This document shows positions 10,266-18,676 of a stretch of DNA of 34,791 nucleotides, one piece after another. The stretch covers positions 17,673-52,463 of the forward strand of contig JAAVDN010000015.1 of assembly GCA_014801785.1 (NCBI GenBank), in the 5' to 3' direction. A model generated the notes under the pieces. The model searched no databases. It was not told the DNA's origin and saw only the letters and a list, made by a program, of their open reading frames with translations. Both the position numbers and the translations under genes were made by a program. The DNA is from Bacteroides sp. GTDB taxonomy: Bacteria; Bacteroidota; Bacteroidia; Bacteroidales; Muribaculaceae. Within the stretch, counting starts at the first letter, position 1. Every line of letters begins with the position of its first letter.

Positions 10266-10949
10266 TCAATATGTGGTGTAAAGTTTCACTACGCTTATGA
10301 CGCGATAGAGACCATAGATGGAACTGGTCGGAATCGTCAGGGGGGGATATTTCGGATTGAGGCTGCGGGCCTCTATATATTCTTCACCCTGATCACTCGG
10401 ATAGACCTCCTTGACAAGAACGCCGTTTTCCGAATCTATCACCATCGGATTTCCCCAGGGAATGAAACTTTTCTCGTTGATACGCTTGATATAGAGAGTC
10501 ATCCCGTCATGAAATTTTGGCTCCATACTGTCGCCGGCAATGCGGATCGCAAGGTCTACATCCCTGACCGGAGAATGAATCATCTCGCAGTCGCGGGGCA
10601 TAACGGATTCCGACCATCCTTGAATATTACCGGCATAAGCCGAGACAGGAAGCAGTGGAACCTCGTATTCACTGTTTGATTCCACCTCCTCTGTTTCGGG
10701 GACTTCATCCTTCGGTATCTTCAGCATCTCCCCTTCTCCATATAGCAACCAGTCGCGGTTCAAATCCGGAAAAGCACGCATCAGACGATTGACCTTATCG
10801 GCAGACAACGACTTGCGCATAGCACCGACGTATGTCGGCGCTACTCCTAAAATACGTCCGAATTCACTTTGACTCAATCTCTTCTCACGTAAAAACATCA
10901 ATAACCGTCCCTTGACGGTTGAAGTATCTATCTTTGCCATTTTACTCAT
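10266..10949 (-). CDS. HTH and S24 (LexA/CI-type) self-cleaving transcriptional repressor
   Basis: A 227-aa DNA-binding protein. An N-terminal Cro/CI-like helix-turn-helix covers about residues 12-60 (LSQSEFGRILGVAPTYVGAM). A linker leads into an S24 peptidase domain with the nucleophile Ser141 in IAGDSMEP, the general-base Lys180 in GVLVKEVY, and a likely Ala106-Gly107 cleavage site in VSAYAGNIQG. In LexA and CI, RecA-stimulated self-cleavage at such a site relieves repression, so DNA damage is a plausible inducer here. Start choice is uncertain: 10949 (MSKMAK) or 10940 (MAKIDT); a longer frame to 10985 is less likely. It faces away from the three paralogous genes beginning at 11127 across a 177-nt intergenic region, the usual place for its operator. 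Confidence 0.85.
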   Translation of the reverse strand: MSKMAKIDTSTVKGRLLMFLREKRLSQSEFGRILGVAPTYVGAMRKSLSADKVNRLMRAFPDLNRDWLLYGEGEMLKIPKDEVPETEEVESNSEYEVPLLPVSAYAGNIQGWSESVMPRDCEMIHSPVRDVDLAIRIAGDSMEPKFHDGMTLYIKRINEKSFIPWGNPMVIDSENGVLVKEVYPSDQGEEYIEARSLNPKYPPLTIPTSSIYGLYRVISVVKLYTTY

Positions 10950-11042
10950 AATTCGGATTCTGCGAAGATGCCTGCATCTGTGCATAATGGGGTGTGATGT
11001 CAGGCAATCTAAGACAGGGTCTAAGCTGATAAATTCGCAAAA

Positions 11043-11095
11043 GCCGGATAAGGGTCCGGCAATAAGCCCTTTTTCTAATTTTGCTTACAAATCTA
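11043..11095. promoter_or_regulatory. Divergent control region: inverted repeat and facing -7 elements
   Basis: GCCGGA-TAAGGG-TCCGGC at 11043-11060 is a perfect 6-bp inverted repeat with a 6-nt centre, a candidate repressor operator. A plus-strand TAATTTTG (11076-11083) fits the TAnnTTTG -7 consensus and points toward the gene at 11127. A minus-strand TAGATTTG (11095-11088) points toward the repressor gene. Neither has a convincing upstream TTTG at 19-21 nt, so the promoter calls are tentative. Confidence 0.4.
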
Positions 11096-11126
11096 CAAAA
11101 CATTTTTAAATCCATCACTCTGTTCG

Positions 11127-11573
11127 ATGAAAAAAATAACCTTTTCTCTCGCAAGAGCGCAGGTTTTCAATGAAGTCGCGCTAAGCAGCGCTTATAGAAG
11201 CGCCAAAAATCTCCTGGAGGGACAGGATCCTGCGCGATGCGCAATGACGGAGGCTGATCGGCGCCTGGCCGACTCTCTGTTCGATCTTGCTCTCGGAAAT
11301 CTGCTCAACATCGTCCGTCCTTTCGTCAGGGATGTGGCTAACGTCGACGAAGCTCTATCCATCTCCTTCGAGATCTCCGCTGACTGGCCGGATCATCTCC
11401 GGCTCCAGATTTCAAAGGATCTGGCCGCATATTTCCGCCACGCTATCCTGGGTGAATGGCTCGCGTTGCTCAATGACGCCGACGCCAACTGCCAGAAACT
11501 GGAAGCGGCGACACGCGCCGACGCCATCGTCGAATCCCTTTATCTCCGTCCTCGACCATCCCGTCGTTCCTGA
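11127..11573 (+). CDS. Small protein of unknown function, paralogue 1 of 3
   Basis: I do not recognise this 148-aa protein. Its visible layout is a hydrophobic beta-like N-terminus (KKITFSLARAQVFNEV), a helical stretch rich in alternating charge (ADRRLADSLFDLALGNLL), a beta strand (ALSISFEIS), a second helix (KDLAAYFRHAILGEWLALL), then a short D/A-rich helix. The next two plus-strand genes repeat the same order, and helix 2 of the first two contains a shared EW (GEW, SEW). There is no signal peptide or membrane segment, so it is probably cytoplasmic or part of a particle. It is divergent from the S24-type repressor and is the first gene of a three-gene set. A leftover prophage or defence-type operon is possible; nothing in the sequence decides. 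Confidence 0.7.
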   Translation: MKKITFSLARAQVFNEVALSSAYRSAKNLLEGQDPARCAMTEADRRLADSLFDLALGNLLNIVRPFVRDVANVDEALSISFEISADWPDHLRLQISKDLAAYFRHAILGEWLALLNDADANCQKLEAATRADAIVESLYLRPRPSRRS

Positions 11574-11574
11574 T

Positions 11575-11597
11575 TTCTTAGAAACACATTCTGAGAA
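11575..11597 (+). repeat. Tandem TTCTnAGAA palindromes after paralogue 1
   Basis: TTCTTAGAA (11575-11583) and TTCTGAGAA (11589-11597) are 14 nt apart, each followed by ACACA. A third copy, TTCTTAGAA at 12653-12661, follows the third gene. The 13-bp string GATTTCTTAGAAA is identical at 11572-11584 and 12650-12662. They could be protein-binding sites or traces of the duplications that made the gene set. Confidence 0.5.
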
Positions 11598-11641
11598 ACA
11601 CACTCCTCTATTCACAAACCGAAAAATCAGTTTATACACAA

Positions 11642-12148
11642 ATGCAGAAAACCATTTCGATATCGATCTCCGAAATCGTCTACGATATCCAGAACAAGAC
11701 ATACCTTACCGGCAAATCACACGCTGACGGGGCCAATCACCGTCAGGTGGCACAGATGCAGGCAAACAACGATGATGACAATCTCAACCAGATTCTGCGC
11801 TCGATCCAGATGGCGGTAGCCAACATCCGGCAGGAGCTGGGGGAATGGATAACGGCCAATGTCGCTGACCTGAGCAACAAGGAGTTGCCTGACGCCTCGA
11901 AGGAGATTACGCTGACCGTCGAACTTCCCTCAAACTTCAATCAGACTATGGCACGCCCTCTGACAGACAGTATCCACTCATATATTGTGGCTTTCGCCGT
12001 CAGCGAATGGTTTGTCATAACAAATAAGGCTGATGCAGCTCAATATACCGAAATCGCCGCCGAGTCGCTCAAGATGGTGGCGCGCTCGCTGAGCCAGCGC
12101 GTACGCCCGACCCGAAAGATTGGAACCGGACAACCATCCATCGGATGA
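11642..12148 (+). CDS. Small protein of unknown function, paralogue 2 of 3
   Basis: A 168-aa protein with no recognised domain. It parallels its neighbours: a beta-like N-terminus (KTISISISEIVYDIQNKTYL), a helix (NLNQILRSIQMAVANIRQEL), a strand (ITLTVELPSNF), a helix (RPLTDSIHSYIVAFAVSEWF), then an A/D-rich helix (NKADAAQYTEIAAESLKMVA). The middle has an acidic NNDDDN stretch absent from the other two. The start at 11642 is 68 nt after the previous stop, and its end overlaps the next start by 4 nt (ATGA), so genes 2 and 3 are translationally coupled. No signal peptide or transmembrane helix is seen. Confidence 0.7.
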   Translation: MQKTISISISEIVYDIQNKTYLTGKSHADGANHRQVAQMQANNDDDNLNQILRSIQMAVANIRQELGEWITANVADLSNKELPDASKEITLTVELPSNFNQTMARPLTDSIHSYIVAFAVSEWFVITNKADAAQYTEIAAESLKMVARSLSQRVRPTRKIGTGQPSIG

Positions 12149-12627
12149 ATACGCATACGCTGACCTGGTATCGCGCCGAACTCGACTACGATATTGCCTC
12201 GGAAGCCTGGATTCTATATGACGCCAACCAGAATCTGGAACCTCACCTGCGGCATCAGATCGCCGACCTTACGACAGGCGAGAACCGAAACCGTATCTCC
12301 CGACTACTCGCCGAAGCTTTCGCAGAAGTTGTAAGGGTTATTGGAAAGAACGGCGCCACACGTCTGCGGCGGGAAGACTCTCTCCATGCGCCAAAGGGAT
12401 ACCGGCTTCGTTTGACGATTCCTGACCATGCCGTCATGCCTCTCGTCGAGCGTGTCCACGCCTTTTTAGTCGCCCGCGTTCTGGGGCGCGCCCTGATCAA
12501 TCTGCTCCCGACAGAGGCTGCCCGTTTTGCAAAAGAGGGGGACTCGCGCCTCGAAGCAATAGCGGCCGCCGCCCTCTCCTTTTCATTGCGGGGAGCAACC
12601 CTCCGTCGGCCCCTCTCCCCTTTCTGA
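12145..12627 (+). CDS. Small protein of unknown function, paralogue 3 of 3
   Basis: A 160-aa protein, the most divergent of the triplet. The shared layout is still visible: TLTWYRAELDYDIASEAWIL at the N-terminus, a helix (ENRNRISRLLAEAFAEVV), a strand (GYRLRLTIPDH), a helix (MPLVERVHAFLVARVLGRAL), and an alanine-rich helix (RLEAIAAAALS). It lacks the EW pair of the other two and is more basic overall. It overlaps gene 2 by 4 nt and is followed by a strong intrinsic terminator, so the three genes form one transcription unit. The function is unknown. The three related but non-identical products could be subunits of a hetero-oligomer; this is inference from the gene order only. Confidence 0.68.
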   Translation: MNTHTLTWYRAELDYDIASEAWILYDANQNLEPHLRHQIADLTTGENRNRISRLLAEAFAEVVRVIGKNGATRLRREDSLHAPKGYRLRLTIPDHAVMPLVERVHAFLVARVLGRALINLLPTEAARFAKEGDSRLEAIAAAALSFSLRGATLRRPLSPF

Positions 12628-12700
12628 ACCATCTCCCCGGCTCTTGTCGGATTTCTTAGAAAACGACAGGAGTGGAGAAAAACAAGATGACACCCCACAG

Positions 12701-12743
12701 AAAAGAAAAAAGACCGGCTTCTCAGCCAATCTTTTTTCTTTTT
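12701..12743 (+). terminator. Intrinsic terminator, bidirectional in form
   Basis: A 13-bp A/T stem (arms 12701-12713 and 12730-12742) encloses a GGCT/AGCC inner stem with a TCTC loop and a CC/AA bulge, and runs into T residues. The symmetric A- and T-runs let it serve the plus-strand triplet ending at 12627 and also aroB, which ends at 12900 on the minus strand. Confidence 0.8.
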
Positions 12744-12899
12744 TTCAATTAAACAACAATAACAACTAATTTCAGAACGCTGATTCTACAGCAGTCTAAA
12801 CTTATGAACTAACCTTTACATCATTATAACAACCCCGCCCCTGCTCAGTTCGCCCTTTCCGTTTTTTTAACGATGTTAAGCAAGACCCTCTCTAATATC

Positions 12900-13955
12900 T
12901 CAGAGAGCGGCCGTCAGGTCGCGATATATATCCAGAGCCGTGGCGACCTCCTCGCGCTCCAGCTCGCAATCAATCTCGAACCTTCCCGCCTCACGCAACA
13001 GTGTGAAGTTTATAAGACCTGACGTCGCGCGGTTCTTCTTGTCATGGGTCATTATATCCAGCAAGGGGTCGGTGTCCTTGCATCCGAGAGGGAGACGCGG
13101 AAACCACTCCTTGAGCATCTCGCTGTAAGGATAAAGCTCCGCCGAGGGGAAACCGAGAACGGTATGCGACAATATTATCTCGACCAGTAGCCCGTGGGCG
13201 ACCGCTATCCCGTGAGGCACTCCCTTTCCGCGCTCCATGAGCAGGCTCTCAATTGCGTGGCCGACCGTATGTCCGAAGTTCAACGCTTTCCTCTCCCCTT
13301 TTTCAAACGGGTCCCGCGCCACTATATCCTCCTTTATCCGAACGGTCTCCTCAACATCGCGCGAAAGTCTCTGCGGATTCTCAAGATATAATTCTATATC
13401 GCGTGTCAGCCGCGTGTAAAGATAGGGGGAAGCGATGAGTCCGCTCTTGAGCATCTCGCCGTAACCTGACAGAAGTTCCTCCCGGGGAAGGGTCAGCAGA
13501 GGGGCGGTGTCGGTGATTCTCTCTACTGCGGGATTGAACACTCCGGCCTCGTTTTTGAGTCCTCCGACATTGATTCCTCCCTTTCCTCCGATGGCGGCAT
13601 CGACCATCCCGAGAAGGGTAGTCGGAAGGTTGACGATTCTGCGCATTCCGCGTTTGAAGGTGCTCGCCGCGAAAAGCCCGAGATCCGTGACCATTCCTCC
13701 TCCGACATTGACCATCACGGAGCCGCGTGTAGCGCCGCTGCGCGACAACCATTCCCAGACCGAGGCGAGAGTCGAGATATCCTTCGACTCCTCCCCGGCC
13801 TCGACAACCATTCGTTTAGCTCCTCCCAGAATTGCCGATTCCTCCCAAAGGGGGGAGAGAGCCTTCTCTACATTCCTGTCGGTCAGGACAAAGACAGACT
13901 CCTCCCCGGCAAGCGTCTTGTCGGCAAGGGAGGATAGATTGCTGAACAGGCTCAT
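12900..13955 (-). CDS. aroB: 3-dehydroquinate synthase
   Basis: AroB converts DAHP to 3-dehydroquinate, step two of the shikimate pathway, using NAD and a divalent metal. Clear family landmarks are the nucleotide-binding VNVGGGMVTDLGLFAASTFKR, then NLPTTLLGMVDAAIGGKGGI, the metal-ligand segments LNFGHTVGHAIESL and GIAVAHGLLVE, and DKKNRATSGLINFTLL. At 351 aa it is near the usual 350-360. Its ATG overlaps the stop of the upstream HAD phosphatase gene by 4 nt, so the two are probably co-translated. Confidence 0.95.
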   Translation of the reverse strand: MSLFSNLSSLADKTLAGEESVFVLTDRNVEKALSPLWEESAILGGAKRMVVEAGEESKDISTLASVWEWLSRSGATRGSVMVNVGGGMVTDLGLFAASTFKRGMRRIVNLPTTLLGMVDAAIGGKGGINVGGLKNEAGVFNPAVERITDTAPLLTLPREELLSGYGEMLKSGLIASPYLYTRLTRDIELYLENPQRLSRDVEETVRIKEDIVARDPFEKGERKALNFGHTVGHAIESLLMERGKGVPHGIAVAHGLLVEIILSHTVLGFPSAELYPYSEMLKEWFPRLPLGCKDTDPLLDIMTHDKKNRATSGLINFTLLREAGRFEIDCELEREEVATALDIYRDLTAAL

Positions 13956-14629
13956 AGGGAAAGTTCCTCCAGCAATTTATCAACTGACTGAGCGAAATCC
14001 GTCATCGAAGGGTAGATACGGAACGCTCCCTCCTTCTCGAATTCCTCGCGCGGAATAGGTCCGGTAGTGACGGCGATTGTCCGGAGTCCGGCCGCGACCC
14101 CGGCCCTGACCCCGAGAGGAGCATTCTCTATGACTATCGTTTCCTCAGGAAGGGTCCCTGCCTTTGCCAATCCTTTGAGGTATGGCTCCGGATCCGGTTT
14201 TCCACGGGAGACATCAAGAGCTGTTACCCGTCTCTCCGGCGGGAATACCCCCGGATAATCCTCCTCCAGTCTGTCTATGAGCGACGACTGCGCCGAACCG
14301 GTGACAAGCACGCAGCGCACTCCGGCCTCCGTCAGTCTCCGTGTCATCTCACGCGCTCCGGGCATCATATCCTTCTTCCCCATCTCGATAAACAGACGCG
14401 CTTTGCGGTCATAGAGGCGACGTGCCTCTTCATCGTCGCAATGGCGCCCGTATTCGCGCATGAATATGAGGTCGATGGTGGCCTTCCCGGTCATCCCCTC
14501 GTAGAGATAGAACTCATCACGGCTGCACTCTATCCCTATCTCCCTCATCATCTGTTGCCAGGCGAGGGTATGGTATTTCATGGAGTCATACAGGACTCCA
14601 TCCATATCTATCAATGCTCCCTTTATCAT
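13952..14629 (-). CDS. HAD-superfamily phosphatase, beta-phosphoglucomutase-like
   Basis: A cytoplasmic 225-aa phosphohydrolase or mutase of HAD subfamily IA. Motif I is ALIDMDGVLYDS with nucleophile Asp8 and acid/base Asp10. A helical cap follows (FYLYEGMTGKATIDLIF). Motif II is LVTGSAQSS, motif III is the Lys in RGKPDPEPYLKG, and motif IV is IENAPLGVRAGVAAG. The substrate cannot be read from sequence; sugar phosphates are common for this subfamily. It overlaps aroB by 4 nt, but I see no known pathway link to shikimate synthesis. Confidence 0.88.
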   Translation of the reverse strand: MIKGALIDMDGVLYDSMKYHTLAWQQMMREIGIECSRDEFYLYEGMTGKATIDLIFMREYGRHCDDEEARRLYDRKARLFIEMGKKDMMPGAREMTRRLTEAGVRCVLVTGSAQSSLIDRLEEDYPGVFPPERRVTALDVSRGKPDPEPYLKGLAKAGTLPEETIVIENAPLGVRAGVAAGLRTIAVTTGPIPREEFEKEGAFRIYPSMTDFAQSVDKLLEELSL

Positions 14630-14659
14630 AAGTTTTCACATCACTATTTTGCCCGTTGC

Positions 14660-17600
14660 TTACAACGGTTTTCCCGAGGCGGCTTTCTTCATGAAGGCAT
14701 CACCATAGTGGCTGACTTCGCGAACGAAATTCCACCGGAAACTTTTCTCTATGTCCGAAGTAATCCTCCAGGCGCGCTCATCCTGCCAGTGGGCACCTCC
14801 GAAACGCAGGCGGGGATGATGAAAGTTCCCCTCTATATTGATACCGAACGGGATATGGAGCGGGGAATCCTCTATCCCGATATGATACATTATCTCCGCC
14901 CCGAAATTGTTGACTCCCATCATCATCAGCCGGTAATCGCGGAACTGGAATTCAAAGGGCTCCACCTCCAGGAGGTTGTCGAAGACACGGGCCTTCATAT
15001 CGACATCAGCTATCTCTATGGGTTCCTTATTGGTTATGAGCATCATCCGCGCTATTCTATGAATAAACGGATCCTGACGCAAGACCAATCCGCGTCCCCC
15101 GACATTGAGGTCGGCTGTCAGGGAGGGCATGTTGACCGTCATGTCAGGAAAGATATCGAGTCCGACCTTTCCCCCGACAGAGATATACCCGGTCAGATTC
15201 CGCAACTGCGGCATATCGGCCATCAGTTCCTTGAACGCGCCGTAAAATCCGGTCAGCTGCAGATTATCGATAGCCAGGTCTGCGGCGACCCGCAGTCCGA
15301 GGAGATCGGAGGAGCTGTAGGTCAATCCTAATTGGGCGGAAGCGAAATCGGTAGACATCCGGAGGTTCTCTACCTTGAGATTCCCTTCCGCGACGCCGAT
15401 TCTTCCGGAAGCATCCGTCAGTCGGAGATTGGCATAACGTATAGTATCGGCGGAAATGGATATTCCGGCCGTCAGATTTCGTGGAATCAGCCAGGCGGGG
15501 GTTTGGGTGGAGACTTCTCTCTTTTCCCTCTCTGAACGCGAGGAGCGGGAGGGCGCGTGACGGGTCGAACGGGTGCCGGCCGCCTCCTCGCAGGCTTTCG
15601 CTATGCCGTTTATATCTATCGTGCCGGCCGACAGACGCAGGGTCGCCTCTAATGGCGACGGGGTATCGAAACGGAAGAAACGTCGGAATCCTCCTGCAGA
15701 CCCTGACAGCATCGCGGAACTCTCTCCGCTGCGGAACCCGATACGCGAGATTTCCAGACGGTCGAAGTCTGTGCTGAGTTCGGCGTGACCGAAGATGAAG
15801 GGGTGGGGATAATCGCGTATATCCCATCGGGCCGACCCGACATTCAGGTCGGCATTCATGCGCCAGTTGGTCACGAAAGTGCGCATCGCCGGTGAATATC
15901 CGAGCAATGCGAGTGATGTGTGGGGTGTCCGTTCTAATGCCGACGAATCGCTCCACGCCGTGACGGGGGCTGCCTTCAAGGCGGTGCGTTCGGCTTGTGT
16001 GGAGCGGCGCAGGTTGATGCGTGTGTCGAGATTGTTTACCCCGACATGGTTACGGGGCTCGTCAAGACGGAATTCCGTCGCGTGCAACCGGCTCGTCAGG
16101 GTATCGAAACCGGCTTTACCGCTCAGCAATGCCATTGCCCCGTCAAGGGTGGCACCACGTAGACGCAGACGCGTCGAATCGCGACGCCAACGGAGATCGC
16201 CTATCGTTAGCGAGTAATCGGTCGGGCGGGTGAGGTGTGGTTCTCCACTCTTTATGTTCCCGGCGAGGCTGAACCGCATCGCGATATCAGACCCGGTAAG
16301 GGAGGAACGGCCGGGCTCCGTAGTCATGGCGATTTGCGGGAAACGGAGTTCTCCGTCGAGTCTGAGACTGTCGAGGGCGCGCGCCGTAAGATTGACTATC
16401 CGGAAATCGAGTTCCCCATCCCCTGCTACCGTCCCGCTGACCGAAGCATCCCTCAACCAGGGAAGATGGCGGCTCATCTCTTCAGCATCCCCCTTCATCT
16501 CCCAACGGCTGCTTACGACCGGAAGACCGAACAGATTGCTGACCATTCCGGAAATACGGGCCTCGGCTCCATCGCACTCCAGTTCAAACTCCGGCACCAC
16601 GACTCTCGATTCCTCAGGATGCGCCCCGTTGAAATCAAGGTCAGCGCTCAGCCCTATATGGGATAGGGAAAGACTTTCTCCATTGTCAAGACGATAATCT
16701 ATCGTTCCGTCGGCCACTCCGACAGCGACCTGCAGCGAAGGGAGTTCCGAAGAGCCGAGCATATAGGGAGCGCTCAGGCGCGCCTGCGCCTGCATTCTGA
16801 TATCGGTTGTCACCCCTGAGAAATGAGGGATGAAAGCGGCGGGAAGATAACTGAGGAGGCGTAGAAGATGAAATTGGTCTACCGAACAGCTGAAAGAGGA
16901 AAGCTCCGGGTTCTCCTCGCCGCGCAGGGAGAGGGAGACGCGGGCGTTGAGGTTCCCCAATGCCATACGGTAATCGCTCAGGCGGATGCGGAGGGGACGG
17001 TAACCTATTCCGACATCTCCGCCGAGTCTGACCGGAAATTCATGAAGCATATCTATATCCCCGGCCGAGAGGGAGAGAATACCTCCGAGCGTGAAGGCAT
17101 AGTCGGTCTCCCGCGAACCTGTTCCGTTGTGTTCCCTTTGTTTTTCGAGGCGCAGGTCTCGCAACGCTATCAAGGCGTCAAGCCCTGAGGGGAGCGAGAA
17201 ATAGCTGACGCGTCCCGAGTCGACGAGGGTGATGATGTTTGCCGTTATCTCGGGGATATGGGGAAGGCGTGAGGTTGTCTGAGGGAAGATGAGATAGTTG
17301 GCGACGCTGTCGGAGACCTGCACGAGGTTGAGGTCGAGATTCCCTATCCTGACATCCCGGAGGCGTATCTTCCCTTTAAGCAAGCCGGGAATATCCACAC
17401 CTCCGCGGAAGCTGCCGACTGTCAACAGCCGGGCCGGATCGGAGGGTAGAGAATCGAGTAGCTCCGGCGCGATGCCCTTGAGTGTGCGTGCCCGCAGTTC
17501 GATCGAATCGGCCTCAAGCCAGAGGCGGGGGAAGGTGGACCATAGGCTGAATCGCATATTGCTGACCTTGACATCGGCGTCAAGATATTCGCCTCCCTCG

Positions 17601-17785
17601 CGGCTGACGAGTTCGGAAAGACGCGCGGGGGTGAGCCATAATGTAGCGGCCGCCAGAAGTCCGATGACCAGAAGAACCAGAGAGCCGAGCGCGATACCGA
17701 CCCATCCGAGCGGCGTTATCCGTCGGCGTACGGTCTCTCGCCCTGTGGCAGTACCCTTTTCCTTTTGCTCTTTCTTCTGGTTCAT
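14660..17785 (-). CDS. AsmA-like membrane-anchored protein
   Basis: A 1041-aa protein with a basic cytoplasmic N-terminus, one transmembrane helix (about residues 28-51, GWVGIALGSLVLLVIGLLAA) and a very long periplasmic part. The segment after the helix (LSELVSREGGEYLDADVKVS, then FSLWSTFPRLWLEADSIELR) and the C-terminal part (LTADLNVGGRGLVLRQDPF) match the AsmA/DUF748 group. Relatives such as AsmA, TamB and YhdP are linked to outer-membrane biogenesis and lipid transport between membranes. Residues ~745-770 form an S/R-rich low-complexity insert (SRSSRSEREKRE). It follows a DUF5715-like lipoprotein by 90 nt on the same strand. Confidence 0.8.
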   Translation of the reverse strand: MNQKKEQKEKGTATGRETVRRRITPLGWVGIALGSLVLLVIGLLAAATLWLTPARLSELVSREGGEYLDADVKVSNMRFSLWSTFPRLWLEADSIELRARTLKGIAPELLDSLPSDPARLLTVGSFRGGVDIPGLLKGKIRLRDVRIGNLDLNLVQVSDSVANYLIFPQTTSRLPHIPEITANIITLVDSGRVSYFSLPSGLDALIALRDLRLEKQREHNGTGSRETDYAFTLGGILSLSAGDIDMLHEFPVRLGGDVGIGYRPLRIRLSDYRMALGNLNARVSLSLRGEENPELSSFSCSVDQFHLLRLLSYLPAAFIPHFSGVTTDIRMQAQARLSAPYMLGSSELPSLQVAVGVADGTIDYRLDNGESLSLSHIGLSADLDFNGAHPEESRVVVPEFELECDGAEARISGMVSNLFGLPVVSSRWEMKGDAEEMSRHLPWLRDASVSGTVAGDGELDFRIVNLTARALDSLRLDGELRFPQIAMTTEPGRSSLTGSDIAMRFSLAGNIKSGEPHLTRPTDYSLTIGDLRWRRDSTRLRLRGATLDGAMALLSGKAGFDTLTSRLHATEFRLDEPRNHVGVNNLDTRINLRRSTQAERTALKAAPVTAWSDSSALERTPHTSLALLGYSPAMRTFVTNWRMNADLNVGSARWDIRDYPHPFIFGHAELSTDFDRLEISRIGFRSGESSAMLSGSAGGFRRFFRFDTPSPLEATLRLSAGTIDINGIAKACEEAAGTRSTRHAPSRSSRSEREKREVSTQTPAWLIPRNLTAGISISADTIRYANLRLTDASGRIGVAEGNLKVENLRMSTDFASAQLGLTYSSSDLLGLRVAADLAIDNLQLTGFYGAFKELMADMPQLRNLTGYISVGGKVGLDIFPDMTVNMPSLTADLNVGGRGLVLRQDPFIHRIARMMLITNKEPIEIADVDMKARVFDNLLEVEPFEFQFRDYRLMMMGVNNFGAEIMYHIGIEDSPLHIPFGINIEGNFHHPRLRFGGAHWQDERAWRITSDIEKSFRWNFVREVSHYGDAFMKKAASGKPL

Positions 17786-17875
17786 AGCGGATTCGTGGAA
17801 TTTCCTATATAACGTTCCGCGCCCCTCCCGGGTTCCGGATTCCTCCCTCTGTTCTGCGGATACTCCTCATCCCGG

Positions 17876-18676
17876 TCAGCGGATAGCGGTTATATGGAAG
17901 CAGGGTGACTTTCTCTCATACTTTATCATGCAGCGTCCCTGACGTCGGAATTCATAGAGGACTTCAGCCAGCAGATTCTTCAGGTCCTCCTGGCGGAGAC
18001 GTTGCGTGGTGTCGATTTCCTGGAATTTGGCGTATGAGATGTCGAATGTCGTTCCATACTGATGGGTCGAGGAGTCGGTGGCGTTGGCATTGATGCGGCG
18101 TAAGGCGCGGACTGTGGCGGCGGTGCGCAAAAGGCTGGTGACCTTGATGCGGTAGCCTCGACCTCCGCGGGCGGCCAGCGAATCATTGAAGGCCTCCCCT
18201 ATCTCGTCGAGAAGAAGGGCCGCCTCGGGAACCAGGAAGGGAAGCGAGTGGGTCAGATCATCAACCTGGTAATGTTCGTTACTGACTATCTCGCAGATGG
18301 GACGGCGGGTATTGAAGGCCGACATATTGTCCTTTATAGGCTCTATGCCGAGGCGTCGGGCATGGACAAGCTGCGAGGCGTTGGAGTCATTGAATATCCG
18401 GGCAAGGGGGGCACCGAGCGAATTGATGTGAAGACGTCCGTTTCGGAGCTGCCGGACAGTGGGCGCGGCTTTTCCTCCCTCATCCTGCTCTCTGACCTCC
18501 TCCTGACGGGGGGAGGCTGAAACCTGCTCCTTATCAGAAATCGCCCCTTCGGAAGTTTCCCCTTTCCCGGAGCAGGCTCCGAGAAAGAGTGTCAGCATGA
18601 GGGCTATGCCCGATAAGGGTCTCCATAAGAAGGGGAGCCTTAATTTCGGCTCCCCGGTATATTTTTTTCGTATCAT
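17876..18676 (-). CDS. DUF5715-type lipoprotein with M15 peptidase-like motif
   Basis: A 266-aa predicted lipoprotein: the basic N-terminus and hydrophobic core end in the lipobox LFLGAC (Cys35). The C-terminal half (from RRPICEIVSNEHYQ) has TSLLRTAATVRALRR, SSTHQYGTTFDISYAKF and, at the very end, SPCFHITAIR. The spacing H-x6-D followed by a C-terminal His resembles the zinc ligands of VanY/M15 D,D-carboxypeptidases, so a murein-acting hydrolase is plausible; this is inference. DUF5715 is assigned from memory of Bacteroidales proteins. The start codon shares bases with the plus-strand start at 18675; no better start is available that keeps the basic part of the signal peptide. Confidence 0.7.
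   Translation of the reverse strand: MIRKKYTGEPKLRLPFLWRPLSGIALMLTLFLGACSGKGETSEGAISDKEQVSASPRQEEVREQDEGGKAAPTVRQLRNGRLHINSLGAPLARIFNDSNASQLVHARRLGIEPIKDNMSAFNTRRPICEIVSNEHYQVDDLTHSLPFLVPEAALLLDEIGEAFNDSLAARGGRGYRIKVTSLLRTAATVRALRRINANATDSSTHQYGTTFDISYAKFQEIDTTQRLRQEDLKNLLAEVLYEFRRQGRCMIKYERKSPCFHITAIR
18632..18668. terminator. Terminator-like hairpin within the DUF5715 5' end
   Basis: GGGGAGCC (18632-18639) and GGCTCCCC (18648-18655) form an 8-bp stem with an 8-nt loop, followed on the plus strand by TATATTTTTTT. It lies inside the first codons of the minus-strand lipoprotein gene and just before the plus-strand start at 18675. No plus-strand gene ends here, so as a terminator it would stop an antisense transcript. 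Confidence 0.4.

Noticed and set aside
10266-12743. Intact prophage around the S24 repressor
   Set aside because: No terminase, portal, capsid, tail, lysis or integrase gene nearby; leuS and aroB flank it directly. A remnant cannot be excluded.
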